54,337 nt of DNA from an uncultured Eubacteriales bacterium (GCA_900317425.1 ONGR01000013.1:1-54337); one strand, 5' to 3'. Positions 41,309-49,537 are shown, counted from the stretch's first letter. Translations and numbers: made by a program. Notes: generated from the letters alone by a model not told the origin.

Positions 41309-41941
41309 TTATTCAGCCGGGTGGTCACAGAGATCTCGAAGAGTGCAGTTCTGGCACTGGGGATTGCGCGCCGTGCAGACGGCCCGCCCGTGGAGCACCA
41401 TGCGGTGACAGAAGTTGTTGGACTCCTCCGGGGGGATGCATTGACGCAGCTGCTGCTCCACCTTCAGGGGATCCTTACTGCCGTCGGTGAGACCCAGACG
41501 GCCGGTGATACGGATGCAGTGGGTGTCGCAGACGTAGCCCTCCTTGCCGTAGATGTCGCCCAGAACCAGGTTGGCGGTCTTGCGGCCCACACCCGGCAGG
41601 GTCAACAGGTCCTCCATGTTGTCCGGCACACGGCCGTTAAAACGCGTCAGGATCTCTTTTGCGCTGCCCACGATGTCCCGTGCCTTGGCCCGCCAGAAGC
41701 CGCAGGAATGGACGTATTGGCCCACTTCATCCACGTCCGCCTCGGCAAAGGCCTCCAGCGTGGGATAGCGGGCGAAGAGCGCCGGCGTCACCAGATTTAC
41801 GCGTGCATCGGTACACTGCGCCGACAGGCGGACGGAGAACAGCAGCTCATAGTCTTTTTTGTAGTCCAACGAGCAGATTGCGTCGGGATAGAGCTCCTTC
41901 AGCCGCTCGATGATGGCGGTGGTGTCAGTTTTCGACTTCAT
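41309..41941 (-). CDS. nth: Endonuclease III
   Basis: This is a base-excision DNA glycosylase/AP lyase for oxidised pyrimidines. In 210 residues it has the helix-hairpin-helix LTLPGVGRKTANLVLG with the catalytic Lys, followed by CDTHCIRITGRLGL with the catalytic Asp. The C-terminal [4Fe-4S] cluster motif is Cys-x6-Cys-x2-Cys-x5-Cys (CTARNPQCQNCTLRDLC). It is transcribed leftward from a promoter interlocked with that of rarA, placing two genome-maintenance genes under one control region. Confidence 0.95.
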   Translation of the reverse strand: MKSKTDTTAIIERLKELYPDAICSLDYKKDYELLFSVRLSAQCTDARVNLVTPALFARYPTLEAFAEADVDEVGQYVHSCGFWRAKARDIVGSAKEILTRFNGRVPDNMEDLLTLPGVGRKTANLVLGDIYGKEGYVCDTHCIRITGRLGLTDGSKDPLKVEQQLRQCIPPEESNNFCHRMVLHGRAVCTARNPQCQNCTLRDLCDHPAE

Positions 41942-41960
41942 TTGTCATCACCTCACGGCA

Positions 41961-41989
41961 ATTATAACAGCGGTTGCAGAAAAATGCAA
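41961..41989 (-). promoter_or_regulatory. nth promoter (interlocked with rarA promoter)
   Basis: Read leftward: TTGCAT (41984-41989), 17 bases, TATAAT (41961-41966). Its -35 lies inside the spacer of the rightward rarA promoter. Confidence 0.8.
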
Positions 41990-42002
41990 ACGGTGCTATA
42001 AT
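41974..42002 (+). promoter_or_regulatory. rarA promoter (interlocked with nth promoter)
   Basis: TTGCAG, 17 bases, TATAAT. The two -35 boxes face each other as TTGCA-GAAAAA-TGCAA, so one polymerase should exclude the other. Confidence 0.8.
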
Positions 42003-42032
42003 TAATTGATTATGAGCAGGGGAGGTGGCAGA

Positions 42033-43298
42033 ATGAAACCTTTGGCAGACGAAATCAGGCCGCAGACTCTGGACGAAGTAGCGGGGCAGAAGCACCTGTT
42101 GGGTGAGGGCGCCCTTTTGCGCCGTCTGATCGAGAGCGGCACCTCCGCCAATCTGATCTTTTACGGCCCGTCCGGTACCGGTAAGACCACCATCGCCAAC
42201 ATCATTGCCAAGCGGACGGAAAAGGCCCTGTATCACCTGAATGCTACCACGGCATCCCTGCAGGACGTGAAGAACATCATTGCCGACGTGGACACCATGC
42301 TGGCCCCCAACGGCGTACTGCTCTACCTGGATGAGATCCAGTACTTCAACAAGAAGCAGCAGCAGAGTCTGCTGGAGTTCATGGAAAACGGAAAGATCAC
42401 GCTTATCGCCTCTACCACAGAGAATCCGTATTTCTACATCTATAATGCGCTTCTATCCCGCAGCACCGTCTTTGAGTTCAAGCCACTGACGGCGGAGGAG
42501 ACCCTGCCCGCCGTGGAGCGCGCACTCCGTATCGAAAAGGATCGCAGCAGCATTCCCTTCACCTGGGAGGACAGCGTCCCGGCCACCATTGCCTCCGCTT
42601 GCGGCGGCGACGTGCGCAAGGCCATCAATGCCGTGGAGCTGCTCTATGAATCTGCCCGGCCCAAAGACGGCGTATTATATGTGACAAGCAGTGACGCTTT
42701 ACAGCTCTCACAGCGCAGCGCTATGCGGTACGACAGGGAGGGAGACGACCACTATGACCTCCTTTCGGCGCTGCAGAAATCCATCCGCGGCTCGGATCCC
42801 GATGCGGCGGTGTACTATCTGGGTCGCCTGTTGGTGGCCGGAGATCTGCTTTCCCCGTGCCGGCGTCTGCTGGTCATCGCCTCGGAGGATATCGGCTTGG
42901 CCTATCCCCAGGCCATCGCCATCACCAAGGCCTGTGTGGATTCCGCCTTGCAGTTGGGACTGCCGGAGGCCCGTATCCCGCTGGCGGAGGCAGCGATCAT
43001 GCTGGCTACGGCGCCGAAATCCAACTCAGCCGTGTCAGCCATACTTACCGCCATGGATGATATTCAGCGCGGTGCTATGGGAAACATTCCGCGCCATCTC
43101 CAGAACGTTCACGCCGACAGCGCCGGCAGCGACCCGGCTCCCAAATATAAATATCCTCATAACTACCCCAATCACTATGTCAAACAGCGTTATCTGCCGG
43201 AGGAACTAGGAGACAAACACTACTATGAGTACGGCGAAAACAAGACCGAGCAGGCTGCCAAACGCTACTGGGATTTGATCAAGGGCAAGGACGTATAG
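42033..43298 (+). CDS. rarA: Replication-associated recombination ATPase RarA (MgsA)
   Basis: This clamp-loader-like AAA+ ATPase acts at stalled forks. The 421 residues contain Walker A GPSGTGKTT (45-53), Walker B LYLDEIQYF, sensor 1 IASTTENPYFYIYNALLSR, the SEDIGLAYPQA block and the C-terminal PHNYPNHYVKQRYLPEEL, all diagnostic of RarA/WRNIP1. GGAGG lies 7 bases before the ATG at 42033; two upstream ATGs lack spacing. The next gene follows after 15 bases. Confidence 0.94.
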   Translation: MKPLADEIRPQTLDEVAGQKHLLGEGALLRRLIESGTSANLIFYGPSGTGKTTIANIIAKRTEKALYHLNATTASLQDVKNIIADVDTMLAPNGVLLYLDEIQYFNKKQQQSLLEFMENGKITLIASTTENPYFYIYNALLSRSTVFEFKPLTAEETLPAVERALRIEKDRSSIPFTWEDSVPATIASACGGDVRKAINAVELLYESARPKDGVLYVTSSDALQLSQRSAMRYDREGDDHYDLLSALQKSIRGSDPDAAVYYLGRLLVAGDLLSPCRRLLVIASEDIGLAYPQAIAITKACVDSALQLGLPEARIPLAEAAIMLATAPKSNSAVSAILTAMDDIQRGAMGNIPRHLQNVHADSAGSDPAPKYKYPHNYPNHYVKQRYLPEELGDKHYYEYGENKTEQAAKRYWDLIKGKDV

Positions 43299-43313
43299 CA
43301 AAGGAGGAGTACC

Positions 43314-43508
43314 TTGGATCTGAAACTGCACGACAAGCTGGAGCTGAAGCGTACTCACCCCTGCGGAAGCCGGAAATGGGAGGTGCTCCGGGTCGGTATG
43401 GATATCAAGCTGCGCTGCCTGGGCTGCGGCCATGAGATCATGGCGTCCCGGCGTAAGGTAGAGAAGGCCATCCGGCGTGTCATCAACGAGGAAGGAGAAC
43501 AGGAATGA
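43314..43508 (+). CDS. DUF951 zinc-ribbon-like protein
   Basis: This 64-residue protein has family pattern HPCGSRKWEVLRVGMDIKLR, then CLGCGHEIMASRRKVEKAIR. The Cys and Cys-x2-Cys residues look like a small metal site. The function is unknown, though DUF951 genes commonly lie near rarA/engD-type or ssb genes in Firmicutes. It starts at TTG with GGAGGAG 6 bases upstream. Its stop overlaps the next start (ATGA). Confidence 0.85.
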   Translation: MDLKLHDKLELKRTHPCGSRKWEVLRVGMDIKLRCLGCGHEIMASRRKVEKAIRRVINEEGEQE

Positions 43509-43606
43509 ATAGAAATAAGTTAGCCCGTTACGTGGCAATGGGACTTGCCCTGTTGATGGCCCTTGTGATGCTGGCGGGCCTGATCGTCCCGTATCTGGCA
43601 CATTGA
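43505..43606 (+). CDS. 33-residue membrane peptide (DUF4044/Prli42-like)
   Basis: MNRNKLARYVAMGLALLMAL continues with VMLAGLIVPYLAH: a basic N-terminus, then a single membrane helix, then three polar residues. The size and shape match DUF4044 and Prli42, the small membrane anchor of the stressosome, but a stressosome cannot be shown here. It overlaps the DUF951 stop by four bases (ATGA), and GGAG lies 7 bases upstream. The next start is 12 bases on. Such genes are easily missed because of their length. Confidence 0.7.
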   Translation: MNRNKLARYVAMGLALLMALVMLAGLIVPYLAH

Positions 43607-43618
43607 GGAGGACCGTAA

Positions 43619-43906
43619 ATGAAGCATCTGATTCTGGCCAAGTTTAAACCGGAAATCGTGGACAAGGAAGCTCTCCTGGAGCCCATCCGGAAGCTGTTTT
43701 CGGTTGCCGGTGAGATACCCGGTGTCCACGGAGCAGAGGTCTATCCCTGCTGTATTGCCCGGGAAAACCGTTACGACGTGATGATCGTTCTGGACATGGA
43801 AAAGGCGGCTCTGCCGCTGTATGATGCATCTGAGATGCATCACAAATGGAAGCGGAAATACGGCGATCTTTTGGAGAAAAAGGCCATTTTTGACTGTGAA
43901 ATGTAA
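43619..43906 (+). CDS. Dabb-domain (A/B barrel) protein
   Basis: This 95-residue dimeric alpha-beta barrel opens MKHLILAKFKPEIVDKEALL, followed by GEIPGVHGAEVYPCCIAREN, RYDVMIVLDMEKAALPLYDA and SEMHHKWKRKYGDLLEKKAI, the strand-helix order of the stress-responsive Dabb family. The catalytic role of bacterial members is generally unknown. GAGGAGG lies 7 bases before the ATG. It closes the rarA transcript, which ends at a terminator directly upstream of the spoIIGA promoter. Confidence 0.85.
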   Translation: MKHLILAKFKPEIVDKEALLEPIRKLFSVAGEIPGVHGAEVYPCCIARENRYDVMIVLDMEKAALPLYDASEMHHKWKRKYGDLLEKKAIFDCEM

Positions 43907-43914
43907 CATAATTT

Positions 43915-43948
43915 GAAAGTCTGTCGTTACGACAGGCTTTCTTTTTTT
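43915..43948 (+). terminator. Terminator after the Dabb gene, overlapping spoIIGA control region
   Basis: GAAAGTCTGTCG-TTA-CGACAGGCTTTC followed by seven Ts. The stem contains TGTCG twice in opposite orientation; TGTCGAA is the Spo0A box core, so the sequence may do double duty. Confidence 0.85.
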
Positions 43949-43979
43949 GACCTATTTTTTAGTGTCACTCCGCTATAAT
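43947..43979 (+). promoter_or_regulatory. spoIIGA-sigE promoter with 21-base spacer
   Basis: TTGACC (43947-43952), 21 bases, TATAAT (43974-43979). The Bacillus spoIIG promoter is known for near-consensus hexamers 22 bases apart, which need Spo0A-P for sigma-A to use them. The same oddity appears here. The -35 overlaps the T tract of the preceding terminator. Upstream TGTCG motifs at 43922 and 43930 are candidate Spo0A half-sites. Confidence 0.65.
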
Positions 43980-44003
43980 GGGCTTTACGCGGAGGTGAAA
44001 GAG

Positions 44004-44927
44004 ATGACCACCGTATACATCGATCGGGTATTTTTGCTCAACCTTGCGGCGGATTATCTGCTTATGCTGACCGCAGCCCGGGTGGCAGGGATCCCGCTGC
44101 GCCGATTACGTCTGGCTGGCAGCGCGCTGCTGGGTGCTGCGTATGCGTCGGCTGCCTTTCTGCCGGCGTGCCATCTGTTGGCGCATCCTGTCTGTAAGTT
44201 GATGGTCGGCGTGGGAATGTCTTATTTGGCTTTCTGGCCGCAGCAGAAGCGCCTGCGTCTGATGGCATTGTTCTTTTTGCTCTCCGGTGCGCTGGCAGGG
44301 CTTCTGCTTGCTCTAGGGCTGGCCATCGGATCTCCCGGGCAGTACTTGGGAAAGATCTATCGGGCCGAGATCAACTGGCCCGTTTTTCTTGTTTCGGTCA
44401 TCGTCTTTTATCTTTTGCTGAGTCTGATGTTTCAGAGAGGTATGCGGCACGGAAGGGGAGAGGTCATGAAGGTAACGGTCAATATAGGCGGAAAGACGCG
44501 GGAGGTCGCAGCACTTCACGATACGGGAAACACACTGTGCGATCCGGTCAACGGTAATCCTGTGCTGGTATTGGAGCAGGCAGCGATCATCGATTTGTGG
44601 CCGCCGGAGGTGGAGCAGGTACTGCGCCAACCAGTTCCGCCGGAGGAAAAAATGGTGCAGCTGCACCGCCTGCAGCGGGGGAGCGCCTTTTCATTGCTGC
44701 CTTTTCGCAGCGTGGGTGTTCCCGCTGGTTTGCTGCTGGCCTTTCGGTGCGACCGCATTACCGTAGAAAAAAAAGTACATCGTCGCACGTTGGTGGCCCT
44801 GTCGGAGGGTCCGCTGAGCGATGGCGGTGCGTATCAGGCCCTTTGGGGCGGAGAAGAGGGGAGAAGACATGATCGGGGTTTTACGCATCATCAAGCAGTG
44901 GATCAGACGATGGATCGGGCCGTGTAA
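44004..44927 (+). CDS. spoIIGA: Sporulation sigma-E processing peptidase SpoIIGA
   Basis: This is the membrane aspartic protease that activates pro-sigma-E in the mother cell. In 307 residues it has five membrane helices in the first half ([20 protein letters not shown] ... [16 protein letters not shown]) and a retropepsin-like half with the catalytic Asp173 in [25 protein letters not shown] lies 8 bases before the ATG. Family proteins normally end near ALWGGE; here the frame runs on 20 residues ([20 protein letters not shown]) through the first 59 bases of sigE in another frame. The tail is probably non-functional and serves to couple translation. Confidence 0.92.
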   Translation: MTTVYIDRVFLLNLAADYLLMLTAARVAGIPLRRLRLAGSALLGAAYASAAFLPACHLLAHPVCKLMVGVGMSYLAFWPQQKRLRLMALFFLLSGALAGLLLALGLAIGSPGQYLGKIYRAEINWPVFLVSVIVFYLLLSLMFQRGMRHGRGEVMKVTVNIGGKTREVAALHDTGNTLCDPVNGNPVLVLEQAAIIDLWPPEVEQVLRQPVPPEEKMVQLHRLQRGSAFSLLPFRSVGVPAGLLLAFRCDRITVEKKVHRRTLVALSEGPLSDGGAYQALWGGEEGRRHDRGFTHHQAVDQTMDRAV

Positions 44928-45573
44928 GGTAATGTATATCGGCGGCAGCGATACGCTGCCGCCGCCTTTGCCCCGTGAGGAGGAGGCCCTGCTGATCGCC
45001 AGACTGGAGGAGGACGATTTGGCTGCCCGCCAGACGCTGATCGAGCGGAACCTGCGTCTGGTGGTATACCTGGCCCGGCGTTTTGAGAACACGGGGATCA
45101 ATATCGAGGACCTGATCTCCATCGGAACCATCGGACTGATCAAGGCGGTCAACACCTTCAAAGCAGACAAGAATATCAAGCTGGCCACTTATGCCTCCCG
45201 CTGTATAGAAAACGAAATTCTGATGTACCTGCGCAAAAACAGCAACGCCCGCACCGAGGTGAGCTTTGACGAGCCGCTGAACACCGATTGGGACGGAAAG
45301 GAGCTGCTGCTCAGCGACGTGCTGGGAACGGACAGTGATCTGGTGATGCGCCCTATCGAAGCGGACGCGGACCGGGAAATGCTCCATACGGCAGTTTCAC
45401 GTCTGGGAAGTCGGGAGCGGGATATCATCACCATGCGCTTTGGCCTGCGGGGACAGAAGGAGCTGACGCAGAAGGAGGTGGCCGATCGGCTGGGGATCTC
45501 CCAGTCATATATCTCGCGCCTGGAAAAGCGCATCATCTCTCGACTGCGAAATGAGATTGTCAAAATGGGCTAA
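44869..45573 (+). CDS. sigE: RNA polymerase sporulation sigma factor E
   Basis: This is the mother-cell sigma factor made as an inactive precursor. In 234 residues, the first 20 or so ([16 protein letters not shown]) form the amphipathic pro-sequence; cleavage by SpoIIGA would fall near [15 protein letters not shown], which matches the known YIGG site. Region 2 includes [16 protein letters not shown], and [20 protein letters not shown] is the core-binding part. Region 4 is [28 protein letters not shown] lies 5 bases before the ATG. sigG, which usually follows sigE, is absent: spoIVA comes next after 130 bases. Confidence 0.96.
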   Translation: MIGVLRIIKQWIRRWIGPCKVMYIGGSDTLPPPLPREEEALLIARLEEDDLAARQTLIERNLRLVVYLARRFENTGINIEDLISIGTIGLIKAVNTFKADKNIKLATYASRCIENEILMYLRKNSNARTEVSFDEPLNTDWDGKELLLSDVLGTDSDLVMRPIEADADREMLHTAVSRLGSRERDIITMRFGLRGQKELTQKEVADRLGISQSYISRLEKRIISRLRNEIVKMG

Positions 45574-45703
45574 TAACAGTGGATGTAAAGTGCATACACA
45601 TGACAGCACCTGGTCGGAGCAAATTTAACCGGTGGGCTTCTAAATGTCGCAGCCAACTCATAGACATAGAGCAACAAGCTGTTATGGTACGGAGGGGATC
45701 ATT

Positions 45704-47185
45704 ATGAATCAAACCACATCGATCTATCAGGATATGGCCGCCAGAACAGGCAACAGCATCTATATTGGTGTTGTAGGGCCGGTTCGAACAGGAAAATCCA
45801 CCTTTATCAAGCGCTTTATGGAGACCCAGGTCATCCCCAATATTGACAATGTCTATCGCCGGGACAGAGCCAAGGATGAGCTGCCCCAGAGTGGCTCCGG
45901 CCGTACCATCATGACGGCGGAGCCCAAATTTGTCCCTGAGGAGGCGGTGGAGATCAAGCTGGAGGAGGGGACGTCTTTTTCCGTCCGGCTCATCGACTGC
46001 GTAGGCTACATGGTCCCCGGGGCCGTAGGTCAATTTGAGGATCTGGCGCCGCGGATGGTCATGACTCCCTGGTTTGACCACGAGATCCCCATGACGGAGG
46101 CCGCCGAAATCGGGACGAGAAAGGTCATTACGGACCATTCCACCGTCGGCATCGTGGTGACAACAGACGGCACGGTGACGGAGATCCCACGGGAGGATTA
46201 CCAGGAGGCGGAGGAGCGGGTCATTCGCGAACTTCAGGAGATCGGCAAGCCCTTCGTGGTGCTCCTCAATACCCAGGAGCCGGAGAGCGGGCGGGCCATG
46301 GCCATTGCCGGGGAAATCGAACAGCGGTACGGGGTCAAGTGCATGCCGGTCAACTGCCTGGAACTGGACGAGGCCACTGTTACAGCATTGATTCGTGGGC
46401 TGCTCTATGAATTTCCGCTTCAGGAATTGGACCTCTTCCTGCCGGCCTGGGTGGATGCCCTGCCGGTGGATCATCCGATCCGCAGCAAGCTCTACCAAAC
46501 GATCCGGGAACAGACCCGTCAGCTGCGGCATATCCGCGAACTGGACGGCTGTATGGAGCAAATGACGGCAGAAGATAATGTCGGCTCAGCCAACCTGCGG
46601 TCCATCGATCTGGGTACCGGCGTTGCTGCGGCTGAGATCACGATGCCGCGCACGCTCTTTTACCAGACGCTCAGCGAGCGATCCGGTCTCAAAGTGGTGG
46701 ACGACGGCGATCTCATGGAACAATTGACGGAGCTTTCTGCGGTGAAGGCGGAATACGACAAGGTGGCCAGTGCGCTCCAGGCGGCCAGAGAAACGGGCTA
46801 CGGAATCGTCATGCCAAGCGTGGAGGAGCTGAATCTGGAGGATCCCGAGATCGTACGGCAGGGAGGGAGATACGGCGTGCGCATGAAGGCCAGCGCGCCG
46901 TCCATCCACATGATCCGGGCGGATATTGAAACGACCGTGTCTCCCATCGTGGGGAATGAGAAGCAGTCCGAGGACATGGTAAATTATCTGCTGCAGGAGT
47001 TTGAGGGCGATACCAGCAAAATCTGGCAGTCCAATATTTTTGGGCGCAGCTTCCATGAGATCGTGGGCGACGATCTGCAGGCAAAACTGAAGCGTATGCC
47101 GGAGGACGCGCAGAAGAAGTTGAGGAACGCCCTGGAGCGGATCATCAACGAGGGCAGCGGGAGTCTGATTTGCATTATCTTGTAA
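45704..47185 (+). CDS. spoIVA: Stage IV sporulation protein A (coat morphogenetic ATPase)
   Basis: SpoIVA polymerises with ATP hydrolysis on the forespore surface and forms the base of the coat. The 493 residues have Walker A GPVRTGKST at 25-33, the TRAFAC-like blocks IDCVGYMVPGAVGQFEDLAP and VVTTDGTVTEIPREDYQEAE, and the invariant C-terminus GSGSLICIIL that inserts at the membrane. GGAGG lies 8 bases before the ATG. In the gap after sigE the sequence CATAGACA near 45660 may be a sigma-E -10, as spoIVA is a sigma-E gene in Bacillus, but no proper -35 stands before it. Confidence 0.96.
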   Translation: MNQTTSIYQDMAARTGNSIYIGVVGPVRTGKSTFIKRFMETQVIPNIDNVYRRDRAKDELPQSGSGRTIMTAEPKFVPEEAVEIKLEEGTSFSVRLIDCVGYMVPGAVGQFEDLAPRMVMTPWFDHEIPMTEAAEIGTRKVITDHSTVGIVVTTDGTVTEIPREDYQEAEERVIRELQEIGKPFVVLLNTQEPESGRAMAIAGEIEQRYGVKCMPVNCLELDEATVTALIRGLLYEFPLQELDLFLPAWVDALPVDHPIRSKLYQTIREQTRQLRHIRELDGCMEQMTAEDNVGSANLRSIDLGTGVAAAEITMPRTLFYQTLSERSGLKVVDDGDLMEQLTELSAVKAEYDKVASALQAARETGYGIVMPSVEELNLEDPEIVRQGGRYGVRMKASAPSIHMIRADIETTVSPIVGNEKQSEDMVNYLLQEFEGDTSKIWQSNIFGRSFHEIVGDDLQAKLKRMPEDAQKKLRNALERIINEGSGSLICIIL

Positions 47186-47210
47186 AGCAACGATACTTGT
47201 CATTATTCAC

Positions 47211-47244
47211 ACAGGGGGGCGGTACTATCTGCCCCCCTGTTTTG
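47211..47244 (+). terminator. Terminator after spoIVA
   Basis: ACAGGGGGGC-(10)-GCCCCCCTGT followed by TTTT; perfect 10-base stem. Confidence 0.88.
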
Positions 47245-47245
47245 G

Positions 47246-47274
47246 TTGCGTTATGGGCAAAACCATGGTAGAAT
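47246..47274 (+). promoter_or_regulatory. coaX promoter
   Basis: TTGCGT, 17 bases, TAGAAT, 27 bases before the start codon and immediately after the spoIVA terminator. Confidence 0.6.
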
Positions 47275-47301
47275 GAAGAAAAACGAAAGGGAGGGCAACC
47301 A

Positions 47302-48072
47302 ATGCTGCTGGCAATTGACATTGGCAATTCGAATATTTCCGTGGGTTTGTTTGACAAGGACCGTGAATTGAAGTTTCTCTCCTCCATCGACACAGACAGC
47401 CGCAAAACGGCGGACCAGATCAGCATCGATCTGATGAATATTTTTGCACTGTATCACTACGATCTGCACGATGTGACCGGCGCTATTTTTTCCAGTGTCG
47501 TGCCGCCCATGAACTTTATGATGTCCAAGGCCCTGACGCGTCTGCTGGGCAAGACCCCCATGGAGGTGGGGCCCGGCATTCGCACCGGGTTGAATATCCG
47601 CATGGAGAATCACAACCAGCTGGGTGCGGATCTGGTGGCCAACGCCGTAGCGGCCTTGGCGAAATATCCGGCCCCTATCGTACTCATTGACATGGGCACC
47701 GCCACCACGATCTCCTATATCTCGTCCCGCAAAACATATGAGGGCGGTTTGATGTTTCCCGGTGTGTACCTGTCGCTGGATGCTCTCTCGGAGCACACGG
47801 CGCAATTGCCGGACATCTCCCTGCAGCATCCCAAGAACCTGATCGGCAAGAATACCGAGGACTGCATGAAGAACGGCATCGTCTATGGCACCGCCGGTAT
47901 GCTGGATGGCATCATCGATCGGATCCGCACCATGCTGGGAAACGAAGAGCCTACCATTGTCGCTACCGGTACGCCGGCTCCGGTGATCGTCCGCCACTGC
48001 CGCAACCAGGTGATCTACGACAAATATCTCCTGATGGAGGGGCTGCTGGAGATCTATGACAAGAACAGTTGA
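47302..48072 (+). CDS. coaX: Type III pantothenate kinase
   Basis: CoaX phosphorylates pantothenate in the first step of coenzyme A synthesis. In 256 residues it has the ASKHA phosphate motif LLAIDIGNSNISVGLFD, the pantothenate-site region PMEVGPGIRTGLNIRMENHN, LGADLVANAVAAL, and PIVLIDMGTATTISYISSRK with the catalytic Asp, then GGLMFPGVYLSLDALSEHTA. GGGAGGG lies 8 bases before the ATG. It stands as a single gene between two terminators. Confidence 0.95.
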   Translation: MLLAIDIGNSNISVGLFDKDRELKFLSSIDTDSRKTADQISIDLMNIFALYHYDLHDVTGAIFSSVVPPMNFMMSKALTRLLGKTPMEVGPGIRTGLNIRMENHNQLGADLVANAVAALAKYPAPIVLIDMGTATTISYISSRKTYEGGLMFPGVYLSLDALSEHTAQLPDISLQHPKNLIGKNTEDCMKNGIVYGTAGMLDGIIDRIRTMLGNEEPTIVATGTPAPVIVRHCRNQVIYDKYLLMEGLLEIYDKNS

Positions 48073-48105
48073 AGAATATAGCTGTATTAGAAATCACTAA
48101 GAATT

Positions 48106-48148
48106 AGAGGTCTGCTGGAAGCGCATCTTCCGACAGACCTCTCATTTT
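48106..48148 (+). terminator. Terminator after coaX
   Basis: AGAGGTCTG and CAGACCTCT enclose an inner GGAAG/CTTCC hairpin; CATTTTG follows. The two-stage stem is strong but the T tract is short. Confidence 0.8.
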
Positions 48149-48223
48149 GTTTCCTCCTGTGGTGGGGCCACATATAATGGAACAGCCGCGGAAGCGGTGA
48201 AGAACCCAAAGGAGGAACGCACA

Positions 48224-48814
48224 TTGTACTCAGAAAACACTCGGGCAATGAGAAACAATGCTATAGCAGCGGCCGTGGAAGACGCAATCATGGAAAACAA
48301 CATGATGGATCGTTCCGACGGCAACGGCACGAACGACAGGCAGAATGGGAACGGCATGGGCGATATGCAAAACGGGAACGGCAGACCCGCCTGCGAAAAT
48401 GGGCAGGGTTGTCTGCCCGGCCGCTGTGCCGCCATGGTATTTCCCTTCGTTGCCATGCAGCCGGAAAATGCCAGAAGGTATGGGCAGAAGGAAGCCCTGC
48501 GGGAGGGCACGCTGTTTCCCGGCCTGAACCTTCCGTTCCACAAGGAGCTGGAGAGTCGTTTTCCGGCCATGAACACCGCTTTGTCAGAGCTGATGGCTCT
48601 GGACTTCGCCATTGATGAGCTGGGGCTGTATCTCACGACCCATCGGGATGACGAGGACGCTCTGCAGCTGTTCTGGTCCTATATCAAGCTGGCAAAGGAG
48701 GGCCGCAAAAAATATGTGGATACCTACGGCCCGCTGAAGCAGACGGACTTTTCGGAGGGCGGTTTCAAGTGGCTGGATGATCCCTGGCCCTGGGAAAAAG
48801 GAGGCAATGACTGA
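48224..48814 (+). CDS. Fused CotJA-CotJB spore coat protein
   Basis: Two coat proteins normally encoded by separate genes are one 196-residue chain here. Residues 1-70 are a polar N-terminal extension with NGNGMGDMQNGNG repeats and CENGQGCLPGRC. Residues 71-107 are CotJA (MVFPFVAMQPENARRYGQKE, ALREGTLFPGLNLPFHKE). Residues 118-196 are CotJB (ELMALDFAIDELGLYLTTHR ... GPLKQTDFSEGGFKWLDDPW). The start is TTG with AAGGAGG 8 bases upstream. The product is a mother-cell spore component. CATATAAT at 48171-48178 could be a sigma-E -10 or sigma-A -10. The stop overlaps the cotJC start. Confidence 0.85.
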   Translation: MYSENTRAMRNNAIAAAVEDAIMENNMMDRSDGNGTNDRQNGNGMGDMQNGNGRPACENGQGCLPGRCAAMVFPFVAMQPENARRYGQKEALREGTLFPGLNLPFHKELESRFPAMNTALSELMALDFAIDELGLYLTTHRDDEDALQLFWSYIKLAKEGRKKYVDTYGPLKQTDFSEGGFKWLDDPWPWEKGGND

Positions 48815-49410
48815 TGTTTATTTACGAAAAAAAGTTGCAGTACCCGGTTAAAATTGCCAATACCAATCCCAAGCTGGCCGCTGTGATCATTAGTCAGTAC
48901 GGTGGGCCCGACGGCGAGTTGGGCGCGTCCCTGCGCTATTTGAGCCAGAGGTACTCCATGCCGTACCCGGAACTGAAGGGCCTTTTGACCGATATCGGTA
49001 CGGAGGAGCTGGGACATTTGGAGATGATCGGTGCCATTGTCCATCAGTTGACCCGCAACCTGTCGGATGAGCAGATCCGTACGGCGGGATTTGACGCCTA
49101 CTTCGTCGACCACACCGCCGGCGTCTATCCTACCTCGGCTTCCGGTTTCCCCTGGAGCGCTGCGTCCATGCAGGTCAAGGGCGACCTGATCGCCGATCTG
49201 ACTGAGGATCTGGCGGCCGAGCAGAAGGCTCGCGTCACGTATGACAACATCCTGCGCCTGAGCGATGACCCCGACGTCAACGACGCCATCAAGTTCCTGC
49301 GTGCCAGAGAGATCGTCCACTTCCAGCGATTCGGCGAGGGACTGCGGCTGGCCAAAGATCGGATGAACGAGAAGAACATCTACTTCATCAACCCGTCTTT
49401 TGACCGGTAA
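48814..49410 (+). CDS. cotJC: Spore coat protein CotJC (manganese catalase family)
   Basis: This 198-residue coat-associated protein is related to di-manganese catalases. It opens MFIYEKKLQYPVKIANTNPK and has the ligand positions Glu35 (GGPDGELGASLRYL), EELGH at 64-68, Glu in DLAAEQKARVTYDNI and the late REIVHFQRFGEGL. GDLIADLTEDLAAEQKARV is shared with the interrupted paralogue at 4.8 kb (GDLCADLLSNIASEQRAKV). Translation is coupled to the CotJA-B fusion by TGATG. It probably protects the spore from peroxide; activity is inferred. Confidence 0.94.
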   Translation: MFIYEKKLQYPVKIANTNPKLAAVIISQYGGPDGELGASLRYLSQRYSMPYPELKGLLTDIGTEELGHLEMIGAIVHQLTRNLSDEQIRTAGFDAYFVDHTAGVYPTSASGFPWSAASMQVKGDLIADLTEDLAAEQKARVTYDNILRLSDDPDVNDAIKFLRAREIVHFQRFGEGLRLAKDRMNEKNIYFINPSFDR

Positions 49411-49430
49411 AGTTGGGAGCGGATCTGGAA

Positions 49431-49464
49431 AAAGACCTCTGACTTTTGTCGGAGGTCTTTTCAT
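49431..49464 (+). terminator. Terminator after cotJC
   Basis: AAAGACCTCTGA and TCGGAGGTCTTT pair with one mismatch-type G-U, then TTCATTT. Confidence 0.85.
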
Positions 49465-49537
49465 TTAGGGCATTCCTGTGCTATAATCATATCAGTTTAC
49501 GGGAGAGCATAGGCTGACTCGAAAGGGGGAGCCGACT

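Noticed and set aside
45600-45703. Sigma-E promoter for spoIVA
   Set aside because: CATAGACA resembles a sigma-E -10, but the expected -35 at 13-15 bases upstream is poor (TCTAAAT at best), so no site is listed as a feature.
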